Source of the DNA: Tubulanus polymorphus
Taxonomy: Eukaryota > Nemertea > Palaeonemertea > Tubulaniformes > Tubulanidae
Length of the DNA stretch: 64,000 bases
Assembly: GCF_964204645.1 (NCBI RefSeq)
Contig: NC_134028.1
Coordinates: forward strand, 25,952,153 to 26,016,152
Reading direction: 5' to 3'
In this document: positions 11,238 through 27,800 of the stretch, piece after piece
Layout of the letters: each line of letters starts with the position of its first letter
How positions within the stretch are numbered: position 1 is the stretch's first letter
Translations under genes and position numbers: made by a program
The notes under the pieces: generated by a model
The model's input: the letters and a program-made list of their open reading frames with translations, nothing else
Told to the model about the DNA's origin: nothing
The model's database searches: none

Positions 11238-11411
11238 CTTTTCTCCGTACAGTTCGAGTTCTGTGTTAATAGTTCTTCGTTATTCTTTGTCAGACAATAA
11301 ATGATAGCTCTTAGCAACTCTATATATTTGCGCGTGCAACACTGTTGACTGCAGTCAGACCTGTGAACGCGCGCACGCACCTGTTATCCGGCAGATGTGC
11401 ATTACGTCATT
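11238..11411 (-). promoter_or_regulatory. TATA and ATF/CREB-like promoter with 5'UTR exon
   Basis: On the minus strand ATGACGTAA (11402-11410) is an ATF/CREB-type site. About 75 bp downstream is CAAATATATAGAG (TATA box, 11320-11332). A transcript starting about 30 bp further would run through an untranslated exon ending at the donor AAAAG|GTAAGA (exon edge 11238) and splice to 10786, just before the ATG of the 372-aa gene. E-box-like sequences lie nearby (CAGATG on the plus strand at 11392). All of this is motif reading. Confidence 0.5.
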
Positions 11412-12700
11412 GACGACACTAATTAACACGTTATTATAGTTTTTGTATTTGGACGCCTTGTTTTTCTCAGCTTCAACCCCTGGGGTTCATTGAATCAGGG
11501 AGGTGGGAATAAACCGTTGGCGCCCATATCTAGTTCATGTCTGCCGGCTCAACTCAACGAACTTTGCTCTCTCTGAAGCACTTGCCGAGACCCGCGGAAC
11601 TTACGCTAGCTTGTAGCCGAGTTATCTATCGCATAAGGCATTACTAGTAAAACCTCGAACATAAAACATATTTAGCATGATCCGAAAAGTTAAGGGCCCC
11701 TTTGACCGGGGCAATAATTCGAATCAAAAAGGCATTCGGTCGTTCATCGATTCCGAAAATACAAGAGAGGGCAAATTCAGTCGTCTCTATCAATCCCAAA
11801 TATAGAACAGGGCACATTTCCTCAAAACAAGGTAGATAATCTTTAACAAGAAGACACACCATTCTTCAGGATTTCATCATTCATTATTGCATGGAAACTA
11901 ACTCAATTCAGTACATCTTAAGAGGAATGTATCAGGACTGAAATTTCACCAAAAAGCAGTAAATCTCCAACATTTTCTGGTGATACCCCAGACCCGTTGT
12001 TTGTCGTGGATTTTATAAGTCGTGCTACCCTGTGGTCCCTGGATTCGCCCTTGAGAAACATTTGTCTCATGTGACCTAAAAGTTGTCAATGTGCGGTGTG
12101 ACCATTCGGAGGTGGGATGACTGTTGTCAAATGCAGTCGCTTATACAAGCAAGAGTTGGTGGCACCTACGAGCGATCATCGTGGTACCAAATCTTGCTTT
12201 TATAGGCGATCGAAGTTCGAACAAATGGGATGGGGGATACCGATCTGAGACCCTTTGTTCCAGGCACAGACTCCCGCGTGTTGAAGGGGTGCCGCACGGT
12301 TGGGCTGAAGTGATCGCACATGCCAAAAACACATCTAACGGCTTTCATTATTCATATTTACGTCACCTCTAAACGCTGAATCGACGATAATTAACGGATG
12401 CAATTAACACATAGGGCTACGTGCTATAAGCACCGTGAGGGGTCACGGGTAACTCCTCCTAACCGCCGGGAAGGGCAAACCTGGTGTTAATGTGATAAGA
12501 TGAGAATGTCGTTGAAATCTAAAGATTTATTTCATTTTTTAAAACTCGCAGTCATAGAATTTAATGATCTTCCTCTGTTTTATCGATCCGAAATTTAAAG
12601 GTGAATGTTTTATCGGTTGAATATTGTTCTTTTGATCTGAGAATGTGGAAGTCCTCCATCGTGATCCTAGAGGCTCACACTGCCATAGATACAGACTATC
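11412..12700. other. Intergenic interval, unassigned
   Basis: About 1.3 kb with higher GC than its neighbours at 11980-12480. Open frames on both strands here are short and show no family I know. I checked for tRNA and rRNA-like sequence and saw none. It may be a decayed mobile element or an unknown non-coding RNA. Confidence 0.35.
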
Positions 12701-12710
12701 ATGGACACAC

Positions 12711-12748
12711 ATCTCCATAGAAACGCGGACACATATCTCCATAGAAAC
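12711..12748 (+). promoter_or_regulatory. Two X-box (RFX-type) motifs
   Basis: ATCTCCATAGAAAC occurs at 12711-12724 and again at 12735-12748. Both fit the X-box consensus RYYNYYATRRNRAC exactly. They sit 67 and 43 bp before the ATG at 12778, the usual distance for RFX-driven ciliary genes. The two copies are part of a 24-bp tandem duplication, so they may share one origin. Confidence 0.6.
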
Positions 12749-12777
12749 GCAATCGATGGAGGAAAGAAAAAGAAAAA

Positions 12778-14880
12778 ATGAACCCCGAAAAGCGCGCTAT
12801 TCTATTTAGCAAAGTTCAACGGCATCTGAGAAACAAAGCGAAGTCTGTTCGTTTTGAAATACCGTTAAATTCGGAAGAAACTGAGAATCTTAGCGATGCT
12901 CTACAAAATTTAGCCGCCAACCAATTCCAAAATTACAAAGTTCGTCAATCAGAAGTTTGGTGTGAAAGATTTGTAGATAATGTGCCAACAGCCGTATTTC
13001 CGTTAAATGAACGTGAGTAATGGATCAACTAAGTAAAATTATCTTTCAAGAAAATGAAAATAAATTTGGCTCTATATTTGTAGAGAATTTCTTTCAATTC
13101 GTCTTCTCGGACGGTTGGTCGAACTTCAGTTCGTTGCGAGTATCAAACGGTCCACTGCTCGATAAACTAATAGCAACCTTGCATCTACTCGAGGAACACC
13201 AGACGATTACTAAATACACGAGTACCATCTTCGGAAAGCATCGTCAATATAAAAAAAGTTCATCTCTAAAAACGCAGTCATCCAACGAGGTAAATATTTT
13301 GTACAGGTTTGGTAATTCTAATTTAGAGATACATTCTCTTGCGGAAGTCATGCATATCTTTATGATATTTTCAGGGGACTATTCAAATCGATGAAACTAT
13401 CAAAATAGATTTTTCTCATTATATCGTTCCTAAATACAGACGTGAACGGGCGATCGTAGAGACACCTGCCTCGTTGCAGTCACCTATCGATCAGAAAGTT
13501 TCGTCATCCCGAACCTCGCCAGCTCTGTCGTCACAACCCGACAATAATCAAATTCTTCTCGGAGATAAAGATGTCTTCGTCGGCACCAGCACGGAGACGT
13601 GCGTCGGTTCGGAACTCGTTTATCCATCTTCCGATTCAGAATTCGATTTACATGAACTCACCGAAGAAGATGAACTCATCGATGACGTAGAGCCTCCGGA
13701 GATCGAAGCGGCAACGGTCGCAAGACCAATGTCGGTTTCGACGAAGATTCCAGTGCAAAGTGGGAAAAAGTTGAAGCGAAGCGACAGCAGAATTGTTCTT
13801 TACAATTTCTCACCGTATCATGGTTTTTATCGGGAGGAGATTTTAGAATTGAAATTCGTGCCGCCAGTTTTCGTCTGGGAGAAACACCCACCGTCTCCAG
13901 TCGAGTCACCGATGTTCCATTTATCGCCTCTGAAACAGGGTAAAAAGAACCAAGTGAATTGTGGCAAAAGTGAATGTCATTCGGGAAGATCGACAAGAGC
14001 AGAGGCGAGGAGATGGCTGCGTGGGTCTGATTCGACGGATGGTTCTCATAATTCATTTTTAAAGATATTTAGCAATTCGCACGTCGAATTGAGCGTAGCT
14101 GAAAGGTTGCAGCTTCTCGGCGACAGAAGTAAGCAAAAAACCTCTCAATTAGACGACGATGATTGGATACAGACAAAAATGCCAAAACCATTGAAGAAAG
14201 TGATACTGAACGCGATATGTCAAACACCAGCATTGCGAAAAAATACTAACTCCTTTAGAAGAAATAAAGCGGCTCGAAATCACAACCATTCTCCACGCCG
14301 GATGATTGGACCAGTTTCAACTGACGAATCGGAAACTTCTTCGTCGACACCAACAACAACAACAACTACTACTGCATCATCCTCACCTGGATCGAGTATA
14401 AACATGGTGAAAACCCGTCGTGCATTCTCCAAGAAAAAGTTGAACAGAGATAAACTGGACACGGGTAAACTGAACATGAAATACAGTACTGACGTGATCA
14501 GATCACCGGACGCTGATAGCAGCTCGCTAACGACTGCGTCTCCACAAAATATCACTGACGGCGTCGACGACGAATTAGATGGCAATAGTGGCGACGACAA
14601 GGAGAACGAGAAAACTGCAGAAGAAATCGAACGACAGAGAAAGTTGGATTTGCAGACGATCGAGGAGTTCTTTGAGAAATCTGACATGAAAACTGGGCCG
14701 TACGACGTGAAAGGACTCTTCAAACACGATCGCGCAGTTGACTTCGATGAGAATTGTCTGAACACGGTGAAGATGTTCAACGTTCGCAAGGAGCGTGTAA
14801 CATCTGATGTTGACTTCAGAACAATCACGACAGTTACAATAAACAGGCCGCTAGCTGATAAATATGCGAGTATCAAATAA
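12778..14880 (+). CDS. Uncharacterised protein, 648 aa, with two upstream X-boxes
   Basis: Exons 12778-13012, 13084-13289 and 13375-14880 (introns of 71 and 85 nt) join to 648 codons plus stop TAA. The ATG follows a purine-rich leader. I do not recognise the family. The N-terminal 190 residues look folded (FSDGWSNFSSLRVSNGPLL, then HYIVPKYRRER). A second conserved-looking block is YNFSPYHGFYREEI followed by FVPPVFVWEKHPPSPVESP, near residues 270-310. The rest is Ser/Thr-rich and charged, with a Thr run near residue 450, a KEN triplet (DDKENEK, a possible APC/C degron) near residue 540, and a C-terminal block TVKMFNVRKERVTSDVDF. Two X-boxes upstream suggest RFX control and a ciliary or centrosomal role, but no motif in the protein confirms it. 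Confidence 0.7.
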
Positions 14881-15936
14881 TGGTTTATCATCCAAACGTA
14901 ATAGACGAAATATGCAGCAAAGCCTCACTTTTTAAAACAAAACTTACTTTTGTCCGACTATTTTTCTTAATCCTGTAAACTTACAAACGAAATAATGAAA
15001 GAAATTGAACCGTTGCGTTAAGATATCGCTTTCTTTACCAAATGTAAAATTAATCTAATTCCTGGGCACATCATCAAACGGACATTTGTGAACAGGGTTC
15101 ACAGGGCTAGGTTTTTTTTCGTGTGACCCCCAGTATCTGCGTACATAGAAAAATCGCCAGATCTATGTGAATATAGCCGTCATCCGCAAACCATTCCATG
15201 GTGCACCAAGTCCATATCCTCCTTCGATGTTATTCCCAGCATGCAAATTACTTAAGTCTGGATCGGATCAGTCATCAACGAAAAATCATTTATTGAACTG
15301 TGAAATTTTGAATTTTTATTACAGCTATAGGCGATAATTTATAACCCAATAACCCAACAACGCAGTGTTTACTGAATAACAAAAATATACTGGTAGTTAC
15401 TAGCCGCACCTACACCGAGTGGACACTTTGATAAAAACATTAATTCATTAGCACTTACTCAATAAAGTTCCACAACTATCCCATGATTTAACAACGATTT
15501 TGCTCAACAGTGGAACTTACCGGGTAGATATAACGAACTCGGATACAATTCATCGGATATAACAAATATAGAATTTCAGAGAAACAAAAAATTTAATCAA
15601 TTTCACACTTTTTCATAACGAACATATCTCCTGGTCACGTGAACATCGCTGTATCGAAGTTCAACTGTAATAACATTGGCAAGCGCATGACCTGTGAAAC
15701 AAGTTCGTCCGTTTCCTGCACGTTCAACAACATCAGGAACAATCCTTTAAATAAAATGTTTGCACCAAAAAAAAAATCAGAGAAGAATATCATAGAATAG
15801 ATCATCTTAACAGCGCAATCTTAGCATAATTTAGATGACATTTCTTGGTGTAGGAACACATTTTAAGCACTGATAATCCACCAAATTTCGGAACAATATT
15901 GTTTTAACTAAGAACCAATGTTGTTCTGATTTTTAA
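14881..15936. other. Intergenic interval between two convergent genes
   Basis: This AT-rich 1.05 kb holds the 3' ends of the 648-aa gene (+) and RINT1 (-). No coding frame stands out. An AATAAA is present at about 15462 and TTTATT near 15287, usable as poly(A) signals in the two directions. Confidence 0.5.
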
Positions 15937-20913
<4,977 letters not shown>

Positions 20914-21828
20914 ATTGTTGAAAATCCCTAATTGCCGGCTAACGGACTAATATAGTTCGAAACCGTTAGTTAGGGTTTTCCCGTTAATCATTACATCGTC
21001 AGTAAAGAATTTTGCTTTGTGAACAACTGATAGTGCGGGTAATTTAAAAAAGAACAATTATTTAATTCATGGGGGCTTTTAATTCGTGATTTATGTCGCT
21101 TGTGACTGCGTTACATCGGGCCCAACATAGTCAGTTAAAACTATCAGTTCAAAATTCTAACCTTTTGGTCTGAAATAGAATATTTTCCGGCGTCGCTAGA
21201 AAGCTTGAAGAAGTAGGTCACCTACATACAGTCAATGAGTCAGTAGCCTACAAACTGCTAAACTTAACTATTTAGAAAATTCTAGGAAGGTCGGAGAACA
21301 GAGTAAAGTAAAAGAAAATAGAGCAGTCAAACCCTGGCCAGCAGATTGCCCAGATTGCTAGCGTAGCATCTTAACACTTACTAGTCCAGCCAGGCTTCCT
21401 TCATTGATGATCATTGATGAATCCCTGCTACAAATATTTTAACTACCACTCAACTTGACCCTAACACTAGTAGGCTATGCCAGGCATATTCCTATTGTTT
21501 ATGAGTCCAATGACCGGTACTTGTTAGCCTGCACTAACTGAGCTAGGTGACTAGTAGTTACCTAGCCTAGCTAGGTCCTAGCCGTTGGTGGTAGGCCTAG
21601 GCCTAAAGCTTTTTGTGAAAATATCCGATCATGAAACTAAACCACAGACATCAGTAACTTGCCGACTCAGCCCATCGTTCAGTTGTTGGTTTCTTGAGAT
21701 TATGGATTGATCTTTCAACTTCAAGATAGGACCGCAGCCTTTGAAATATGTAGATAAAATGAAGCGTGACTTAATCCTTTATCGCTTTAGGATAATCTTT
21801 TAAAGACGCTCGAAACAATGAGAACAGA
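20914..21828. promoter_or_regulatory. Divergent RINT1 / CCDC57 intergenic region
   Basis: About 915 bp separate the two divergent start codons. No TATA box or X-box is evident near CCDC57. A CTAGCCTAGCTAGG palindrome-rich stretch (21560-21600) precedes a dispersed repeat block GTGAAAATATCCGATCATGA at 21613, shared with 4905-4957 and 30282. Confidence 0.4.
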
Positions 21829-24800
21829 ATGGAACATTCTTACGATCAGATAAATGAAGAATCGTTGAAACAATTGGCTGATCAGAAAGAGCAAGAATGG
21901 AAACAGTTACAACAGATGAGGTAAAATTCTACTTGTTCTACATAGCTGATCCTAATTTAGCCTAGTTTGAATGTATTTGTAAGAGTTTGAAGAAAATCCA
22001 CAGGTTCGGTGATTGATATAGTTTATAAAAGCAAGAATGCTTTTTACACATTGTGACTTAAATTTCAGAACTCAAACTTTGGAAGCTGCGTTCAGAGAAA
22101 AAGAAAAGTTGTACGTCGAAGAACACAACCGATTCATCAAACTGAAAGAAGATTTTAAATACAATCTAAAACTTTTAGAAGACAGAGACAAAGAGTTGGA
22201 TAAATACGATGTTTTATTCAATGGTCAGTTGAAAATTCACTGTAGATAGTTGAATAGCCGATACACCAAAAAAAAAAGATGTCCTATTTGGAATAGAATT
22301 ATGGGTTTGCAAATCATATGCAAGGTTATGATAATGAGGTTCGACTAGAAATTTATGAGATAAGAATTTTTTATTAATGAATGCCACTAAGATTCAAATT
22401 TAACCGTTTTAAGCTTAGAATTTTTTCTTGGAAACCTGACCCAGTTGTACTATCGTTTTTCACGTCATAGTTATAGGATATCTTGGATTTCTCGATATTC
22501 CGAGCATTGTCTCTATATATGGCTGTTGTTTACAGATATCAAAGCGAAGATGTCTGAGAAAGATGCGGAAATCAGCGAGTTGAAAATAAAGATCGATGAA
22601 TTGAATGTAACGATCAGTCGAGAGATACAAGAGAAGTCAGACGTGCAAACACGATATCAACAGAGAATCAAAGAAAAACAACTAGAACTCGAACAGTACA
22701 GAACGTAAGTGTTGCAATTCCCCGTTGTATTTGGCTAAAATTTGTAATCAGTTCATTTCTATAGCTGCCAGGTCTTTTAACGTTATCTTGATCATGGTTT
22801 TAAAAAACGATGTTGCCTCTTGCATTGTGATGATTTTTGTTATTTTGTCATTATTATTCAGGAATAAAGATAATGAAATAGACGTCGAACGAGCTGAACT
22901 AGAGTCGTATAAACGAGAAATCAACAGACGCATGTTGGAACTAGAACAAGAATTAGAAATACAAAAACATGAATTGAATGCCGGTTAGAAAATTAATAAA
23001 TCTTATTTCCAGGCGTCCGTTGCACAGTCGAGGCTTACATCTAAGACCAGTCTGAGCTACATTCCCGATCTAACATCTTAGGACTGGTCTAAGGTCATTT
23101 ACCGCTCATAAGCAATCTTATGACTTAAGACGAGTGGAAGCTTATTTTGGCTCTATAGCCAATCTAACAACCAGGCTCATTCCAGAGACTTATTTCACAA
23201 CTGCTCTGGGGTCCAGTTCCACAGTTCCGAGTTAACTCATTGAAAATGAACTAACTTTCACTCAGATTTGTGGAACTGTGGAACTGGGTCCAGGTTAACT
23301 TCTTATCTGGTTCCAGAAGTTAAAGATAAGAACAATATTTGTTTGCATATTTTTCTAGGTTTTGATGACGTTTTGAGAAAACGTGAGCATGAGTTTCGTT
23401 TGAAAGTCGACGATCTTTCCAGCCAATGTCTGTCTTATGAAATCAAAGTAAGAAGCTTAATTCATAACTCTGAAAACAACACAATTCCTTGTTATTCCTT
23501 CAAATAGCCTCGGATTAATTTCACCAAATTCTAGGTGAAGTTATTGACAAAAGAACTTGAGTTGGTTAAGAATACCGAAATGAAAAATGCTGAGGAGATC
23601 GAAGCGATCGGTAATAATCATTGTGAGTTAGAGAAAAAACTCAAACAGAAGGAATGGGAACTTCAAGATACATCGGCAATTAAAGATGCCAAGTAAGTTC
23701 AGATCTGCTATGGTCGATTGAAAAATTATGTACAGGGTAGATAGGTGGGCAGCTGGGTCAACTTTTAAACTCAGAAAAGAAGAGAAACAAGCCTTATCGT
23801 ACCATTTATCTGATGGTCTACTTAACCAACTTTTGAGTAAACTTTTGGTCCCCGAGTTAGATTTAACTCTTGGGCTAATAATCAAATGTACGTAGTTCAT
23901 TTTCAAATACATGATTGTATTCATAATCAGCGTCAAACATTTACATAACTCTCACTGGAACCGCGTCCTGGTATTTTGTGAATTTCGCGCAATCTTTTTG
24001 AAAATTCATTTCTAAAATTTTTTAGAATTGCCGAACTCGAAGGTAAAATACATCACAGCGAACTTACAGTGAAACGTATGAAAGAGGAATATTGTAGAAA
24101 GTAAGTATATGTTACTGGCAGCAAATTTGTGATTCAAAAAATGCGCATTGTGGCCTATAACCGTATGTATTTCATTAAGAGCAATGATATCATGAATTAA
24201 AAGTAGATTTCTGGTGAACATAAAGCGATATCAATGCAGGACCTAGGTTTTAACATAGATTTGCTAGATTCAATTTGATTTGAGTTTTATGGTTTTAGAG
24301 ATTATTTTGGGAATATCCGGGAGGTTTATTTGTGCAGGGTGGCCTGGAAAACTGACCTGGAAAACTCAGGGAATAAAACAAATCAGGGAAAATTTATGGA
24401 TTTTGCAAATTTACCAAAAACCTGGAAAAATCAGAGAACTCTGATAATGCTATTGACGACACGTTTCTTCATCAATACGTTATTCATTTGAAAATGAATG
24501 AATTGTAACATTTTAAATCTAGACATTTCTCTGATTCACTGGAAAATGGACGGGATAATTGGCTGTCACTGTGTTGTGTTTACAAGGCAAACGCAGAACT
24601 CTAGTTGTGTATTTATTTTCAGACACGAAGAGTTGGACAAATTCGCGAGAGAAAAAGACGTCGCGGTGAAAGTTTTAAAAGATTCGAGTGAAGACCGCGA
24701 ACGTTCGTTACAGGATACGATTCGTCAGTTACAGTCGAAGGTCGAGGGACTCGAAATCGAAAACCGACGTCTTCAGTGGACGAATCAAGATTCGATGCAA

Positions 24801-27800
24801 GTAAAAGAGAAATCTATCGAAAGGTGAGAGCTGTCTATCGATGGTCAGGCAGGTCAACAAGATTTTTTGAGGGTTCGAATTGGGGCCTAGGATTGGGAAC
24901 CGGCACGCTGAAGGCATGGGGCAAGGCTTGAGAAATTGGGTGCCATGGAAGGTTTTTATTCACGCTTTAATGACAGAATAAGGGTGGCCTTAATTTCTTT
25001 TCTTTAAAAAAATCAGGGGAAAAAGCAAGTCTGATAAAAGTGGCCACTCTGTAGAATTTCTGTTTATTATGATAAGTATTATACATGTAATGTTAGTATT
25101 ATGATTATTTGTTTGTCAGGTTACAGGAAGAATTATCAGATATGAAATTGCGCTGGGATCAACAGTTAGTAGATCAGGCCCGATCCCGTGTCAATCTAGA
25201 CGTTGATTTGCAACAGCTTAAAGAAGAGAATGAAACTCTGAAAGGAGAACTTTTACAACGTAAAGAAGATTTAGAAAGGTCAGTCAGTTTTTGCAGAGAC
25301 AGTAAGAGAGGCACCTCCATCAGCAAAATCAGTCTGTATTAGGCATTGTATTAAAGGTTTAGTTGAATAAACATGCTGGAAATCAGGGAAAGTCTGGGAA
25401 TTTCTTTTTCCTTAAAAAGTCAGGAACTTCGTAAAAAAAGCTAAAAATCTGGGAAAAGTCAGTAGAATTTGTCGAGATTACTAGATAACTGCCCTCAACT
25501 CAGATATGATCTACGCGGATAACTGAATCTGGGAAGTATAATGACATTGTATACAAACTATATCATCTAACCAGGAGATCTAACATTGGACAAAATTTTT
25601 ACGGTCCCAAAGCAAGAATGTAACTATTTTCATGCTGGATGTAATGAATCAACTCAGTCATAATGAATAGATATGCTACTAGTCTCCTGAAGTTTACAGC
25701 CCATCTAATTTAGAAATGAAACGGTTATTTCAGGTATCGTAAAGATTTGAATTTAGCGATCGAACGTCAGGCGTCGTTAGAACGCGAGAAAGCTCAACTG
25801 GAACTCGACTGGCAGAAGAGATTCGAGGATATCGACCGTCATCAGTACGATAAAGCTGAGGACCTCGTTCAGAATCTGACTAAAATGAGAGATGAAGTGA
25901 GTAGACAGCATCCAACTGTTGGAACAGGGTCGAGTTCCTTGAAAATTTCGAAAATCTTTAATGAATTGAAATTTGGTCGTTTATCAGTTTTGATTTTGTG
26001 GGTGACACTGGGCTCAGGGTTCAGATACACAAAAACTATTCATTCATTTAATTTCTTCATTTATTCAGCTTATGTTGAATCGATGTATGAGTCAGGTACC
26101 GGTAATGAATTTTTGTGGAATTGGACTCAGAAATTTACGAAAGGTTCCTGTAGTTACTTAGGCTTCTAGAATCTAAATTTAGTTATCTTTGCTAAATTAA
26201 GGCCACCAGTTAACAGTCATCTTATGGAAAGTATTGATCAATTGATTTGCAGGCGAAAAGTGAATTGAAAGTTGTAAGAAGAGATTTAGAACATCGTGAG
26301 GATATGATTCGTACGTTAACTCATGATCGCGATGTCGCGTTAACAACTCTTCAACAACACGGATTATCTGTCGATCAGAATGTAGTCGTAAGTCGTTTTA
26401 TAAGTCGGAAATGTACACTGCAGTGGTAGCTTAATGTAGGTATCACGCGGCTGCCTGCACCTTATCTCGAACATTCTACAACCTGATCCCTGCAGCTCCT
26501 CAGAAATTTAGCTGCTTCAACCTCACAGCTCCTCAGACATTCTTCCTCCTGGACCTAGCACCCCCTCCCCACTTTATCCCCATTCTTCCATGTTCTCACT
26601 TGAGACATTTTGGACTGGAACTACAAACACCAGATATGAGATATTTTATCCGCACACTTTCAAAAACTGATCACCAGAGAATATAATGGTCATCCACTCT
26701 TCACACTAAAATGATATATACCTGGATACTCTGTTTGTTTGGTTTTACGTAACTTGGATCTTGGTTTCCCAAGACTAACCCTATTGGATTGTTCATCCAA
26801 CCTCACAACGGTAACTGATTTATTGTTAGATGTGTTTTTGTTATTTCAGTTGGAAAGTTTACAGTTTATTCCGCGGTCGGTTGAACAACAAATCGTTGAG
26901 TTACAGGAACAAAATGAGAATCTCGTTTCGGTGATTCGACAAATGAGAACTGACATGGAAGATCTAGGAGGTCAGTTGCCGAGCAACCAGGCAGACGGAG
27001 ATCGAATCCGTACGGAGAACGGTCGAACCGACGAATTGGAGAAAAAATTGAATTCGATGAAATCGGAAAACGAAGCTTTGGAGCAAAAATTGAGAGACCG
27101 TCAGAGAATACCAGCTGCAGTGTCTCCTATCAGTAATACAGATGTATTCAATGAGATAGGAGATAATCTATTAGTTCGTACACATGTTCAATCGCTCAAC
27201 GAAATGATTGGTAAGAGAAAAAGTTGTGGGAGACCTTGGTAAATTACCTGTAGTTCATTTTCCATTAGAACAGCTAAATCAAATCAAACCTAAAAATTGC
27301 TGTGGAATTGGGTTCAGTTTCATGAAAAAGTTTAAGTTTAAAACGATTAAGTTTGAATTGCTGTCCACATTGAACAACAACGACTGACTAAACCAAAGAT
27401 TTCAGTTAAACTTCTTCACAAAAAAAAGGGTTATGTTCAGTAGAAATGTTTAATATCCTCGGATGTTTGTATGTGTTTTTGTTGTAGGGGTTCTCAGAGG
27501 TGAGAAGGTCGATTTGTCGGCGCAAGTGAAAAAACAACAAGCTAAAATCTTTCATCTCGAAAACATGGTGTCTCAACTATCAAAGCAGGTATAGGGCACA
27601 AATAACATGATGCGCTTTTCTGCGCATTGTTCTCTTTTACCTTTAGAAGCACATGTTCCATTTTAGAATCCGAGGCTACAGTTTGCTTACTGCTGTTTCT
27701 CTCAATAATCCATGTAAAGAATATTGATATTTGAACATTTGATGTGAAAAAGTTTGACAATTCTACTAGACACCGATCTAATTCCTGATATTGCGATAAA

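Noticed and set aside
14280-14891. 203-aa minus-strand ORF with hydrophobic stretches
   Set aside because: It is antisense to the large exon of the 648-aa gene, with Ser/Val-rich composition caused by the reversed Thr/Asp codons.
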